The notes under the pieces: generated by a model | Database searches by the model: none | Seen by the model: the letters and a program-made list of their open reading frames with translations, nothing else | Told to the model about the DNA's origin: nothing | Source: Dysgonomonas sp. 521 | GTDB lineage: Bacteria; Bacteroidota; Bacteroidia; Bacteroidales; Dysgonomonadaceae | Assembly: GCF_010501055.1 (NCBI RefSeq) | Contig: NZ_QVMO01000021.1 | Span: 1-64,000, forward strand | Length of the DNA: 64,000 nt | Direction: 5' to 3' | Position numbers and translations under genes: made by a program | Part shown: positions 7,850 through 17,698 of the stretch, one piece after another | Layout: the number at the start of each line of letters is the position of its first letter | Position numbering within the stretch: the stretch's first letter is position 1

Positions 7850-8100
7850 AACGTTTAGTGTGGGTTCGCCACGAAGTGGCAAGTTAGTTCAGCCCAATGC
7901 GAAGCGCTGGATCGTAGATATACAACCACGGAATTAGCGCGCTGAAAGCGCAAGTTAATGAATGAAATATGGTTATTTGAATTTAACCTGCACTTTCAGT
8001 ACGCCTTTTTAAACGCTTACTTTCTTTTCTCCCAAGGCGACGCTTCGCTTGCCATTGGGCTGAAATAATAAAGGCTTTCAGCCCTTATAATTACCCACTC
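7850..8100. repeat. Intergenic multi-hairpin repeat
   Basis: Successive palindromes are visible: GCCACGAAGTGGC, GCGCTGAAAGCGC, the long-range pair AGCCCAATGCGAAGC / GCTTGCCATTGGGCT, and AAGGCTTTCAGCCCTT. No ORF. This is a different repeat family from the MITEs and from the array at 9108. Confidence 0.55.
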
Positions 8101-8126
8101 GAAACGTAATAGAACCAAAAATACCC

Positions 8127-8134
8127 TATATTTG
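8127..8134 (+). promoter_or_regulatory. -7 box TATATTTG
   Basis: Exact TAnnTTTG match 25 bp upstream of the start at 8160, implying a short leader. Confidence 0.5.
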
Positions 8135-8159
8135 CATAACACACAAATTATTATAAGAC

Positions 8160-8987
8160 ATGAGAATACTGTACACAACTCTTTTCCTCTCTCTTTTTAT
8201 CCTGCAGTCCTTCGCGCAACAATATACCATTACTGGAAGGATAAGCCGTGAAAGCGATAATAAAGGGCTGAAAGGTGTACATATTGCAGTAAAGGACGAC
8301 GAAATATATACAACATCCATATCGGATGAAAATGGCTTATACCAAATAGAGGTAAACAAAGGGGACACACTGACCTTCTGGGGGATGGGTTATAAGAAAC
8401 AGGAAATAAAGGTAAAAAAGAAAAAGTATAATATAAAGCTGGAAGAAGATGAAGACTTTTTCGGAATCTTTGCAGAATTATCAGGCATGGTAACCAAGTT
8501 AAGAAAAGAAAACAGTGATATATATAGAAAACCTGTCTGCCCACCTTGCCCGGGCGAAAAAGAAATTGAAAAAAAGCCGGATTCTCTACATTCTCAGGCA
8601 AAACAAAAAATAGTTATTACAGGAAACATCACACACCAAGGAAGTGAAAAGAATCTGGCATTTGTGCAGGTAACTGTAAAAAATACTGAAAAGCAATACA
8701 ATTTCTCACTTAGTAATAAAGATGGGAAGTATGGTATAATGGCAAATATAGGCGATACACTCATTTTCTCCCGGTTTCGTTATCATCCTGCCAGAATAGG
8801 AGTAACCGGAAACGAACACAATATATCCCTTATACCCAATAAGAAGAAATATACGCCTGACGAATTACAAGCGATTTTAGATGACCTGAATTTTCAGATA
8901 AACAGGCTGAGAGAGGAGAATAGCATACTTAGAAAACCTCGCCCATGTCCGCCATGTCCACCTGTAGAAGAAGATAATAATATATGA
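8160..8987 (+). CDS. Secreted protein with two carboxypeptidase-regulatory-like domain/coiled-coil/CPPCP units
   Basis: The 275-aa product has a signal peptide (to about residue 20, AFAQQY) and then two copies of one composite unit. Unit 1 (about 21-125) is a CarboxypepD_reg-like beta-sandwich (ITGRISRESDNKGLKGVHIAV ... GDTLTFWGMGYKKQEIKV, given in parts), then a short coiled coil LRKENSDIYRKP and CPPCP. Unit 2 (about 145-275) repeats it: ITGNITHQGSEKNLAFVQVTV, GDTLIFSRFRYHPARIGV, then LREENSILRKP and CPPCPP. Each unit thus ends in a helix and a two-cysteine proline-rich motif that could be metal-binding or disulfide-forming. It is likely periplasmic or surface exposed. Function unknown; there is no operon partner. 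Confidence 0.75.
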   Translation: MRILYTTLFLSLFILQSFAQQYTITGRISRESDNKGLKGVHIAVKDDEIYTTSISDENGLYQIEVNKGDTLTFWGMGYKKQEIKVKKKKYNIKLEEDEDFFGIFAELSGMVTKLRKENSDIYRKPVCPPCPGEKEIEKKPDSLHSQAKQKIVITGNITHQGSEKNLAFVQVTVKNTEKQYNFSLSNKDGKYGIMANIGDTLIFSRFRYHPARIGVTGNEHNISLIPNKKKYTPDELQAILDDLNFQINRLREENSILRKPRPCPPCPPVEEDNNI

Positions 8988-9107
8988 TAACCGGTTAATA
9001 TTTACGACTTTCGCGGGAATGTATTTTTTCTGTACAATATTATCTTATATAAGAGATTAAAACAAAAGCGGGTAAGAAAAAGGTAACAAATAGAAACATC
9101 TAAAAAA

Positions 9108-10024
9108 GTCACCTTTGTCACTTTTTTGCAGCAGCCTGTTGTTTCTGTTTTACTGTCAGGCTTCTAAGTCCGCGAAGCGGTCTAATATGCATAACCACGG
9201 GTAAAGCCCGTGGCAAAAGCTGAAAGGAATAGACCGTCTCCGTAGGAGGCGAACGGGATTGGTTTTCGTTATTTGCCTCCTACGGAGACATATTTTTCGG
9301 CCTGTCCTGCCACGGGTTTCACCCGTGGTTATCCATGTTTAGTCCCTTCGGGACATAAAGAGCTCTTTTGATATAGTGGAGGGAAAAGGTAACAAGTAAA
9401 AGTAATGAAAAAAGTGTCACCTTTGTCACTTTTTTGCAACAGCCTCCTATTCCTGCTTTACAGTCAGGCATCTAAGTCCGCGAAGCGGGCTAATACGGAT
9501 AACCACGGGTAAAGCCCGTGGCAAAAGCAGAAAAGAATAGACCGTCTCCGTAGGAGGCGAACGGGATTGATTTTTGCTATTTGCCTCCTACGGAGACATG
9601 TTTTTCGGTCTGTCTAGCCACGGGTTTTACCCGTGGTTATCCATGTTTAGTCCCTTCGGGACATAAAACGTTCTTTGATATAGTTGGAGGAAAAAGGTGA
9701 CAGGTAAAAGGAATGAAAAAGTGTCACTATTGACTACGCTTCGCTCCGTCGATTTTCAATTGTCACTTTTTTGCAGTAGCCTGCTATTTCTGTTTTTACA
9801 GTCAGGCTTCTAAGTCCGCGAAGCGGTCTAATATGGATAACCACGGGTAAAGCCCGTGGCAATAGCCGAAAGGAATAGACCGTCTCCGTAGGAGGCGAAT
9901 GGGATTGATTTTCGCTATTTGCCTCCTACGGAGACATGTTTTTCAGTCTGTCCCTGCCACGGGTTTTACCCGTGGTTATCTATGTTTAGTCCCTTCGGGA
10001 CAAGTTGTTTTTTGGGGGGTGGCT
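9108..10024 (+). repeat. Tandem array of three ~307-bp multi-hairpin repeats
   Basis: Units start at 9108, 9416 and 9723 with GTCACCTTTGTCACTTTTTT-like or related sequence (spacing 308, 307, ~302). Each carries, in order, CCGCGAAGCGG, CCACGGG-TAAAG-CCCGTGG, a long stem GTCTCCGTAGGAGGC / GCCTCCTACGGAGAC with a ~30-nt loop, CCACGGGT-TTC-ACCCGTGG, and GTCCCTTCGGGAC. A fourth start motif at 10025 is truncated. ORFs across it (e.g. 9899-10096) are artefacts. The remaining gap up to 10200 is AT-rich and presumably holds the aspA promoter, though no clear TAnnTTTG was found. Confidence 0.9.
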
Positions 10025-10200
10025 GTCACCTTTTGTCATGTACTATGGTATTTTTTTCATTATGCTGTCAAACTTAAAAAATCAAGATGGGTTTAATATA
10101 TCATTTTAATACAAATATGTTTTTATATTAAAATAAATACCTACATTAGTTACCTGATTATTTTAATTATAACATTAATTAACTTCCAAATTATCACATC

Positions 10201-11586
10201 ATGAGTAGAATAGAAAACGATCTGATTGGCTGCTTACCTGTTCCTGATGAAGCCTATTATGGGATACATACCCAAAGAGCTATTAATAATTTCCATATTT
10301 CGGGAATAGTGTTATCTCAATATCCGGAATTCATCAAAGCTCTGGCCTATGTAAAATGGGCTGCGGCAGATGCCAATTGTGAACTTGGGGCTTTAGATAA
10401 TAGCATTCGTGATGCTATTGTGGCTGCATGCAAAAAAATAATAGGGGGAGAATACGATAGTCAGTTTCCCAGCGACATGTTGCAGGGAGGAGCCGGCACT
10501 TCTACAAATATGAACATAAATGAAGTGATAGCGAATATAGCGTTGGAAATAATGGGACATAAAAAAGGAGAATACCAATATTGCTCGCCCTATGACCATG
10601 TAAACCTTTCGCAATCGACAAACGATGCGTATCCGACCGGGGTTAAACTGGGTATCCTTTTTTATAATAAGATGGTAGAAAATGCACTTTCCGAACTTGT
10701 AGAATCACTGAAACGAAAAGGGCAGGAATTGAAGCATGTAATAACAATGGGGCGGACACATTTGCAGGATGCCATACCTATGACTTTGGGACAGGAGTTT
10801 GACGCTTATGCCGCCACATTAGAAAAGGAAATAGACTCATTAAGACAAAGCGCGGATGAATGCCTTGAAATAAATATGGGAGCTACAGCTGTAGGTACCG
10901 GATTGAATGCCATCCCCGGTTATGCTGCGTTATGTGCTCAGAATCTTTCGAATCTCACAAAGTTCAATTTCATACCTGCTCAAAACCTGGTAGAAGCAAC
11001 GTCCAACACGGGGAGCTATGTGGCTTATTCTTCCGTATTAAAGAAACTGGCGACCAAGCTATCTAAGATATGCAACGACCTCAGGCTGCTTACTTCGGGG
11101 CCACGATGCGGAATACATGAGATCAATCTGCCTCCGATGCAGGCTGGGTCATCCATCATGCCCGGAAAAGTGAATCCCGTTATAGCCGAGGTTGTCTCGC
11201 AAACATGCTTCAAGGTGATAGCAAATGATTTTGCTGTAACAATGGCTTCAGAAGCCGGACAGCTGCAATTGAACGTGATGGAGCCTGTAATTGCATATTC
11301 TTTGCTGGAATCGCAGAACCTGATCCATAATGCGATGGTTTGCCTGAAGAAGAACTGCATTGAGGGCATTACAGCAAACGAAGAGCATTGCAAAGAACTT
11401 GTTATGAACAGCATAGGTATTGTTACGGCTCTAAATCCGTATATAGGCTACGAAAACAGTACAGCGATAGCAAAAGAAGCTCTGGAAACCGGGGCGAATG
11501 TATATGACCTTGTTCTGAAAAAGAATGTACTGTCTAAGGATGAATTGGACAGGATACTGAATCCCGAGAATATGACGGGGATATAA
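10201..11586 (+). CDS. aspA: Aspartate ammonia-lyase
   Basis: The 461-aa product belongs to the aspartase/fumarase superfamily and is close to AspA in key blocks: RIENDLIGCLPVPDEAYYG, QGGAGTSTNMNINEVIAN, HVNLSQSTNDAYPTG, GRTHLQDAIPMTLGQE and the superfamily signature GSSIMPGKVNPV with the catalytic serine. It converts L-aspartate reversibly to fumarate and ammonia, feeding fumarate reduction in anaerobes. AspA fits better than fumarase because of the ENDLIG...VP.EAYYG start and MGHKKGEYQY. It is cytoplasmic. A terminator hairpin follows, shared with the convergent EF-G-like gene. Confidence 0.93.
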   Translation: MSRIENDLIGCLPVPDEAYYGIHTQRAINNFHISGIVLSQYPEFIKALAYVKWAAADANCELGALDNSIRDAIVAACKKIIGGEYDSQFPSDMLQGGAGTSTNMNINEVIANIALEIMGHKKGEYQYCSPYDHVNLSQSTNDAYPTGVKLGILFYNKMVENALSELVESLKRKGQELKHVITMGRTHLQDAIPMTLGQEFDAYAATLEKEIDSLRQSADECLEINMGATAVGTGLNAIPGYAALCAQNLSNLTKFNFIPAQNLVEATSNTGSYVAYSSVLKKLATKLSKICNDLRLLTSGPRCGIHEINLPPMQAGSSIMPGKVNPVIAEVVSQTCFKVIANDFAVTMASEAGQLQLNVMEPVIAYSLLESQNLIHNAMVCLKKNCIEGITANEEHCKELVMNSIGIVTALNPYIGYENSTAIAKEALETGANVYDLVLKKNVLSKDELDRILNPENMTGI

Positions 11587-11610
11587 TAATTTATCTTGAG
11601 TAAAAACGAA

Positions 11611-11636
11611 GAAAGGAGTGAACATTCACTCCTTTC
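11611..11636. terminator. Bidirectional terminator between aspA and the EF-G paralog
   Basis: A 12-bp perfect stem GAAAGGAGTGAA / TTCACTCCTTTC with a 2-nt loop, followed by TTTATT on the plus strand and TTCGTTTTTA on the minus strand, lies between two convergent genes. Confidence 0.75.
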
Positions 11637-11658
11637 TTTATTGAGATACAGATTCGTA

Positions 11659-13818
11659 TTAATCTTCGTCCTTTTGGCTTTCTGCATATTCCTTCAACAG
11701 CTTATCCTGAACATCGGAAGGAACAAGTTCATAACTGGCAAACTTCATGGTAAACGAAGCGCGCCCTCCAGTCAAAGAACTAAGAGAGATGGAGTAATTC
11801 GACATTTCTTTCAAAGGTACTTTTGCATTCAGTATTTCAATTCCCCTGTCACTTTCCATTCCCATAATCATGGCACGGCGGCCTTGCAGGTCACTCATCA
11901 CATCGCCCATCTTTTCAGAAGGCACAAAAACAGCCACATCATAAACAGGCTCGAGGATCTTTGGCCCTGCATTCCGGAAAGCCTCGCTAAACGCGTTACG
12001 TCCGGCAAGCATAAACGAAATTTCATTAGAGTCCACCGGGTGCATCTTTCCATCATATACAACTACACGTACATCACGGGCATAAGAACCTGTTAGAGGC
12101 CCCTGCTCGAGGCGTGACATAATCCCTTTCAGAATGGCAGGAAGGAAACGCGCGTCAATAGAACCACCAACAATACTATTTACAAATACCAGTTTTCCGC
12201 CCCAATCCAGGTCATACGTTTGCACGTCGCGAGCCTGAACTTTAAACTCCTGGCCATTAAACTTATACGTTTCAGGCATAGGCATACCATCGGTGTAAGG
12301 TTCTACGACCAAATGTACCTCTCCGAATTGTCCGGCACCACCTGATTGTTTTTTGTGGCGATAATCGGCACGTGCAGCTTTTGTTATCGTTTCCCTGTAT
12401 GGAATCTTTGGTTCAGAATAAACAATCGGAATTTTATCATTATTCTCTATACGCCATTTTAATGTTTTCAGATGGAATTCTCCTTGTCCTGATACAATAA
12501 GTTGTTTCAGTTCCTTCGAGTTTTCAACTAACCATGTAGGGTCTTCCTCTCGCATACGCTGCAATATCTCATTCATCTTTTCGGTATCTTTCTCATTCTC
12601 AGCTTTAATAGCGCGGCGATATTTAGGATCCGGGTATTTTATAAAGTTAAACTTGTTATCAGCGCCTTTCGCGTTCAATGTATTCCCCGTACGCACATCT
12701 TTTAGTTTTACGGCAGCACCTATATCTCCGGCAAGCAGTTCCTCTACTTTTGAACGTTGCTGGCCGGCAGGAGCAAATATCTGCCCTATACGTTCTTTCG
12801 AACCTCTGTTTGCATTCAACAAGTCGTCCCCTTCGTGTACCTTCCCGCTCATTACTTTGAAGTATGATACTTCGCCAACATGAGGTTCAACAGTGGTCTT
12901 AAAGAAGAACAGGCTTGTAGGAGCATCCGATTCGGGTTTGATCTCAACACCTTCGGTATTCACAGGAGCAGGTAAATCGCGCACGTAAGGAACCACATTT
13001 CCTAAAAATTCCATTGTACGGCGCACACACATATCTTTTTCGGCCGACACGCAGAAAATCGGGTACAAGTCTCTGTTTACTAACCCCCAACGAATACCCA
13101 TACGCATTTCATCTTCGGTAAGAGTTCCCTGATCGAAGAATTTCTCCATCAGCGATTCTTCATTTTCTGCGGCAGCTTCTACTAATTTCTGTTTCAATTC
13201 TTTTGCTTTTTCCCTTTCTTCATCAGGAATTTCAAGAACCTCAGGAGCACCGCCCTCAGGTTTCCATCTAAGCATCTTATATTTTAAGATATCAATTACA
13301 GCGTTAAATCCTTCGCCACAATTAATCGGATATTGTATTAGCACAGCTTTCTCGCCATACTCGGCTTTCAGCTGGGAAACTACATTATCAAAATCAGCTT
13401 TCGGATGATCGAGCTGGTTTACTATGAAAATAACTGGTTTTTGAAGTTTCTGAGTATATCTCAATTGGTTTATGGTACCTACCTCTATCCCATACTGGGC
13501 ATTGAGCACCATAAGGGCAGTATCTGTCACATTCAATGATGTAACTACATTTCCTACAAAATCATCAGACCCCGGACAATCGATAAAATTCAATTTTCGG
13601 TTCATCCATTCCACAGAGAAAATGCTGGAAAAAACAGAATATCCATATTCTTTTTCCACAGGGAAATAGTCCGAGACAGTATTTCCATCTTTCACACTTC
13701 CTCTGCGTTTTATGACGCCAGCTTCATAGAGCATGGCTTCGGCGAGAGTGGTTTTGCCAGCTCCCGAACTACCAAGAATTGCAATGTTCTTGATTTCTTG
13801 TGTTTGGTAAGTTCTCAT
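11659..13818 (-). CDS. fusA2: EF-G paralog (EF-G2 type) with atypical GTPase motifs
   Basis: The 719-aa product has full EF-G architecture: G domain (about 1-275), domain II, domain III, domain IV (from FLPAILKGIMSRLEQGPLTGSYARD) and domain V (EPVYDVAVFVPSEKMGDVMSDLQGRRAMI). The G domain is unusual. The P-loop is GSSGAGKTT (16-24) instead of AHIDAGKTT, switch II reads DCPGSDDF (80-87) so the catalytic His of DTPGH is Ser84, and the guanine motif is NQLD (134-137). In Bacteroides thetaiotaomicron a paralog called EF-G2 supports elongation without GTP hydrolysis and is made under carbon starvation; the missing histidine here suggests the same class. The canonical fusA is not in this window. Convergent with aspA, divergent from putA. 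Confidence 0.85.
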   Translation of the reverse strand: MRTYQTQEIKNIAILGSSGAGKTTLAEAMLYEAGVIKRRGSVKDGNTVSDYFPVEKEYGYSVFSSIFSVEWMNRKLNFIDCPGSDDFVGNVVTSLNVTDTALMVLNAQYGIEVGTINQLRYTQKLQKPVIFIVNQLDHPKADFDNVVSQLKAEYGEKAVLIQYPINCGEGFNAVIDILKYKMLRWKPEGGAPEVLEIPDEEREKAKELKQKLVEAAAENEESLMEKFFDQGTLTEDEMRMGIRWGLVNRDLYPIFCVSAEKDMCVRRTMEFLGNVVPYVRDLPAPVNTEGVEIKPESDAPTSLFFFKTTVEPHVGEVSYFKVMSGKVHEGDDLLNANRGSKERIGQIFAPAGQQRSKVEELLAGDIGAAVKLKDVRTGNTLNAKGADNKFNFIKYPDPKYRRAIKAENEKDTEKMNEILQRMREEDPTWLVENSKELKQLIVSGQGEFHLKTLKWRIENNDKIPIVYSEPKIPYRETITKAARADYRHKKQSGGAGQFGEVHLVVEPYTDGMPMPETYKFNGQEFKVQARDVQTYDLDWGGKLVFVNSIVGGSIDARFLPAILKGIMSRLEQGPLTGSYARDVRVVVYDGKMHPVDSNEISFMLAGRNAFSEAFRNAGPKILEPVYDVAVFVPSEKMGDVMSDLQGRRAMIMGMESDRGIEILNAKVPLKEMSNYSISLSSLTGGRASFTMKFASYELVPSDVQDKLLKEYAESQKDED

Positions 13819-13865
13819 GGCTTAAAAAATTTTACATGGTTAATAATTGTACCTTTTACCAAATT

Positions 13866-13897
13866 ATCGCTTTTTTTGAGCGATGTTTTCAAAATTA
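13866..13897 (-). promoter_or_regulatory. Promoter -7 box and leader hairpin of the EF-G paralog
   Basis: CAAAATTA at 13890-13897 is TAATTTTG on the minus strand, a TAnnTTTG match. Immediately downstream (13866-13884) is a 6-bp hairpin ATCGCT / AGCGAT with a poly-A loop, placed at or near the mRNA 5' end. The leader would be about 60 nt. The rest of the 324-bp divergent gap towards putA is AT-rich with no further clear signal. Confidence 0.45.
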
Positions 13898-14142
13898 GTG
13901 AAATGTTCTGATGAAATAGCAAAAAAATATATGTTATTTAGTTATAAAAATTTAACAAGTAAAGAAAAGCGAAGCCTTTTGCCAAAGTAAGCGCTAAAAA
14001 ATGCCCGGACTGGGCATTCTATCCCCATGATTCTTCCACTCTGGAATTATGATATTTTTTCGCCCCCATTATATTATTTTTTCAAGCTTTTAATATAACT
14101 TTAGCTTCATAAAATGAACCCCGTTAACAATATGTAAAACCT

Positions 14143-17100
14143 ATGGAAAAAATCACGCACTCAGAAGTCCTCGAATGGGCGAAAGAATTCCTAAGAAAAG
14201 CGGAAAACGAATTAACGCCGGAGGAAGTAAAAGAACAGAAGAAATTTGCATCCCTGATCCAAACTCCGTCAAACAAAACCGTCTTATCCAAGATGCTGGA
14301 TGAATCTTCTCAAATCAGAGACAAGGGGCTTGTTGTAAAACGAATGAAAGAACTTATAAATGAGTATGGTATCCCTGATTTTTTCAATTCATTTGATAGA
14401 TTTCAACTGAAACTCTTTATGCACTTCGGTTTTCTTGCACCCGGTATCGCCGTTCCGCTATTTAACAAGAGATTACGTGAAGAGACGAATAAAATAATAA
14501 TAGCCGAAGAACGCCCTGCGCTCACAGGCCACCTCCACGGCAGGTGGAATTCCCGCATAGGACAGAACGTTAACCTGCTGGGAGAGGTCGTATTAGGCGA
14601 TGGGGAAGCCAAAAACCGCTATGAGCATTATCTGGAAGCACTGAAAGAGCCGGATATTAACTATATATCAATCAAACTGTCGGGTATTTATGCCCAGATA
14701 CATTCCTTAAGCTACGAACAAAATAAGGAGGAGCTTTGCAAACTGGTAGCTTCCGTTTATCAGCAGGCAATCGATTACCCTTATACAGATCAGGATGGGG
14801 TAACAAAGCCCAAGTTCGTAAACCTGGATATGGAAGAGTACAAAGATACCGAACTCACCCTCGATGTATTTGAAGAGGTGCTGAGTATGCCTCAGTTCAA
14901 AAACTACACGGCAGGCATTGTGGTACAAGCATATCTTCCCGATGCAGGGCTATTTCAGGAACGTCTGTTAAAGTTCGCGAGGAAACGCGTAGCCGAGGGT
15001 GGCGCCCCGCTGAAAATGCGTTTGGTAAAAGGTGCAAACCTACAAATGGAAAGCATTATTTCATCCCTCAAAGGATGGGCAAATCCTGTGCTGCCTTCAA
15101 AGGTAGAGGTTGACGCCAATTATATGCATATTCTCGATATTGCTTTAGAGCCTGAGAATGCTAAGGCATTGCATGTAGGTGTAGCGTCGCACAACTTCTT
15201 CAGCATCGCATACGCTTATCTGCTGAGCGAGAAGAACGGAGTAGGTGAATACGTTACCTTCGAAATGCTCGAAGGGATGGCAAACAACCTTCCACGGGTG
15301 GTCAGAAACCTGAACAAGCAGATTATCCTCTATACTCCGGTGGTGAAGAAGGCGCACTTCCTGAATGCTATCTCCTATCTTGTCCGCCGTCTGGACGAAA
15401 ATACCGGTAAGGACAACTTCCTCAGCTATTCATTCAACCTGAAACTGGACAGCCCGCAATGGAACTTCCTTACAAACCAGTTTCTGGAGGCATACAAGCT
15501 CAAAGACAGCGTTGTTCCGCAGTCGTTCCGTAAGCAGAACAGGAAAGAGAAGGCTGTACCCGTGAAAGACATTAACGTATTCGGCAACGAACCGGACACA
15601 GATCTCGACCTGCACGATAACCGAGAATGGGCTTTGGAATCACTCCGTAAATGGGGAACACTGGTCAATGATAAGAACTTCGTGATCCCTGTACAAATAG
15701 GCGACAAAGAAGTGCTTACCGAAAGCAAAAAGAAATACTACGACCGTAGCCGCAATGACCAGGTGTGCTTCTGCGAAGCGAACCTGTCTTCGCTCGACCA
15801 GATAAAGGAAATAATAGCCATTGCCGAAGAAGGCAGATCCGGCTGGAGAAACACAGATATCAACAAGCGGAATGAAATCCTGCATCGGGTAGCCGACAAC
15901 CTCAGCGCCAAGCGTGGAGACCTTATCGGCTGTATGGCTGCGATTACAGGAAAAACCTTTACCGAAGGGGACGTAGAAGTTTCGGAAGCCATAGACTTCT
16001 GCCGCTTCTATCCTATCACTATGAAGCACTTTGCCGGACTGGAGACAGTTTCATATAAACCTAAAGGTATCATACTTGTTATTCCGCCGTGGAACTTCCC
16101 GCTGGCAATACCTGTAGGTGGCGTGGCATCATCCTTAGCGGGAGGCAATACCGTGATACTGAAGCCTGCTACTGTAGCCCTGCCTGTCGCATGGGAATTT
16201 GCCAAATGCTTCTGGGATGCAGGCGTTCCCAAAGACGCTTTACAGGTGGTTTGCAGCGCCGACCGTTCATCATTGAATTACCTGACTGCGCATCCGTCTG
16301 TCAAACATATAATACTTACCGGAGGTACCGATACGGCATTCAGGTTGCTGGAAAACAGTCCGCGAACACCACTGTCGGCCGAAACGGGCGGAAAGAACGC
16401 GATCATACTTACCGCCAACGGAGATCAAGACCATGCTATCCTGAACCTCGTATCATCGGCTTTCAGCAATGCAGGGCAGAAATGTTCGGCTTGTTCGCTG
16501 CTGTTGCTCGATAAGAAGACATACAATGATGAGAACTTCAAATCGAAGCTGAAAGACGCCGTCATCAGTATGCGTACAGGCAGTGTATGGGATACAATGA
16601 ACATGGTAGGTCCAATGATTAGCAACGATAACGATAAACTGATGCATGCCATCAACAATCTGGAACCGGGCGAATCTTGGCTTGTAGCGCCGGAGTTTCT
16701 GGATGAAAAGAAATACATCCTGAAACCAACTGTGAAATGGGGCGTAAGACCAGGTAGTTTCACGTTTAAGAACGAGCTTTTCGCTCCGCTCCTGTCTGTA
16801 GTCTGCATCGATAACCTGAAACAGGGTATAGAGTACGCCAATTCATCTGAATATGGGCTCACCGCTGGATTACAAAGTCTGGACGAGGCAGAACACGAAA
16901 TCTGGAAAAACAGCATCGAAGCCGGAAACCTGTATATCAACAGAGGTATTACCGGAGCCATTGTCAACCGCCAGCCATTTGGCGGAATGAAGCGTTCGGC
17001 ATTCGGCGGAGGCATCAAAGCCGGAGGGCCTAACTATGTATCCTGCTTTGTAGAGTTTACAGAGAAAGAGCTTAATACACCTGCAAAGAGACAAGGTATC

Positions 17101-17649
17101 AGCGAACTGGCATCTGACGAAAAAGAAAAAAGCCGTATCAACTTCGCATACAACAGTTATGAAAAAGCATGGCTAGACGAATTCTCACAGGCAAGGGATG
17201 TAAACCATATCTATGGTGAAGAGAACGTCTTCCGCTATCTCCCATTGAAGAATATCGGGCTGCGTGTACAAGAGAGTGACAACATCGCCGATCTTCTGCT
17301 GATCCTGATGGCTGCAAGGAAAGCCAACACCCCTGTTGTGGTGAGTATCTCCGATGGGGACAACAAACTACAGGCGATAGAGAAAGCGGCAGGTATGCTG
17401 TCCGGCATCCAGATCAGGAAGCAGGATGAAAGCACGTTTATCGAAGAAATGGATTCCTACGAACGTGTACGTACTTGCTCTGCCGGCCTTTCTGATGCTA
17501 TCTATCAGAAAGCGGCTAAGTTGGGCAAGCATATCGCTACTAACAAGCCTCTGGTTGAAGGACGCCTCGAATTGTTACATTATCTCAAAGAACAAAGCAT
17601 TGCCTACGAATACCACCGTTACGGAAGTATCTTTGGAGAGGATAAATAG
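14143..17649 (+). CDS. putA: Bifunctional proline dehydrogenase / L-glutamate-gamma-semialdehyde dehydrogenase
   Basis: The 1168-aa product fuses two enzymes that turn proline into glutamate. The N-terminal proline dehydrogenase barrel spans about 80-450, with KMRLVKGANL (291-300) and the proline/FAD-binding RRLDEN (415-420). The aldehyde dehydrogenase spans about 520-1010, with PPWNFPLAIPVGG (648-660), catalytic base Glu747 in ETGGKN and nucleophile Cys781 in AGQKCSACS. A C-terminal extension of ~150 residues covers the usual PutA cap region. There is no N-terminal ribbon-helix-helix DNA-binding domain, so it is not a trifunctional E. coli-type PutA. FAD- and NAD-dependent, membrane-peripheral by family. 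Together with aspA it suggests amino-acid catabolism. Confidence 0.92.
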   Translation: MEKITHSEVLEWAKEFLRKAENELTPEEVKEQKKFASLIQTPSNKTVLSKMLDESSQIRDKGLVVKRMKELINEYGIPDFFNSFDRFQLKLFMHFGFLAPGIAVPLFNKRLREETNKIIIAEERPALTGHLHGRWNSRIGQNVNLLGEVVLGDGEAKNRYEHYLEALKEPDINYISIKLSGIYAQIHSLSYEQNKEELCKLVASVYQQAIDYPYTDQDGVTKPKFVNLDMEEYKDTELTLDVFEEVLSMPQFKNYTAGIVVQAYLPDAGLFQERLLKFARKRVAEGGAPLKMRLVKGANLQMESIISSLKGWANPVLPSKVEVDANYMHILDIALEPENAKALHVGVASHNFFSIAYAYLLSEKNGVGEYVTFEMLEGMANNLPRVVRNLNKQIILYTPVVKKAHFLNAISYLVRRLDENTGKDNFLSYSFNLKLDSPQWNFLTNQFLEAYKLKDSVVPQSFRKQNRKEKAVPVKDINVFGNEPDTDLDLHDNREWALESLRKWGTLVNDKNFVIPVQIGDKEVLTESKKKYYDRSRNDQVCFCEANLSSLDQIKEIIAIAEEGRSGWRNTDINKRNEILHRVADNLSAKRGDLIGCMAAITGKTFTEGDVEVSEAIDFCRFYPITMKHFAGLETVSYKPKGIILVIPPWNFPLAIPVGGVASSLAGGNTVILKPATVALPVAWEFAKCFWDAGVPKDALQVVCSADRSSLNYLTAHPSVKHIILTGGTDTAFRLLENSPRTPLSAETGGKNAIILTANGDQDHAILNLVSSAFSNAGQKCSACSLLLLDKKTYNDENFKSKLKDAVISMRTGSVWDTMNMVGPMISNDNDKLMHAINNLEPGESWLVAPEFLDEKKYILKPTVKWGVRPGSFTFKNELFAPLLSVVCIDNLKQGIEYANSSEYGLTAGLQSLDEAEHEIWKNSIEAGNLYINRGITGAIVNRQPFGGMKRSAFGGGIKAGGPNYVSCFVEFTEKELNTPAKRQGISELASDEKEKSRINFAYNSYEKAWLDEFSQARDVNHIYGEENVFRYLPLKNIGLRVQESDNIADLLLILMAARKANTPVVVSISDGDNKLQAIEKAAGMLSGIQIRKQDESTFIEEMDSYERVRTCSAGLSDAIYQKAAKLGKHIATNKPLVEGRLELLHYLKEQSIAYEYHRYGSIFGEDK

Positions 17650-17698
17650 GAAAAAGCGCTATCTACTAATGGAATAAGGTAAGCTGATTATAAAAAAA

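Noticed and set aside
9108..10024. CRISPR-like array
   Set aside because: The period is ~307 bp and the whole unit is repeated, with no short repeats separated by unique spacers and no cas genes.
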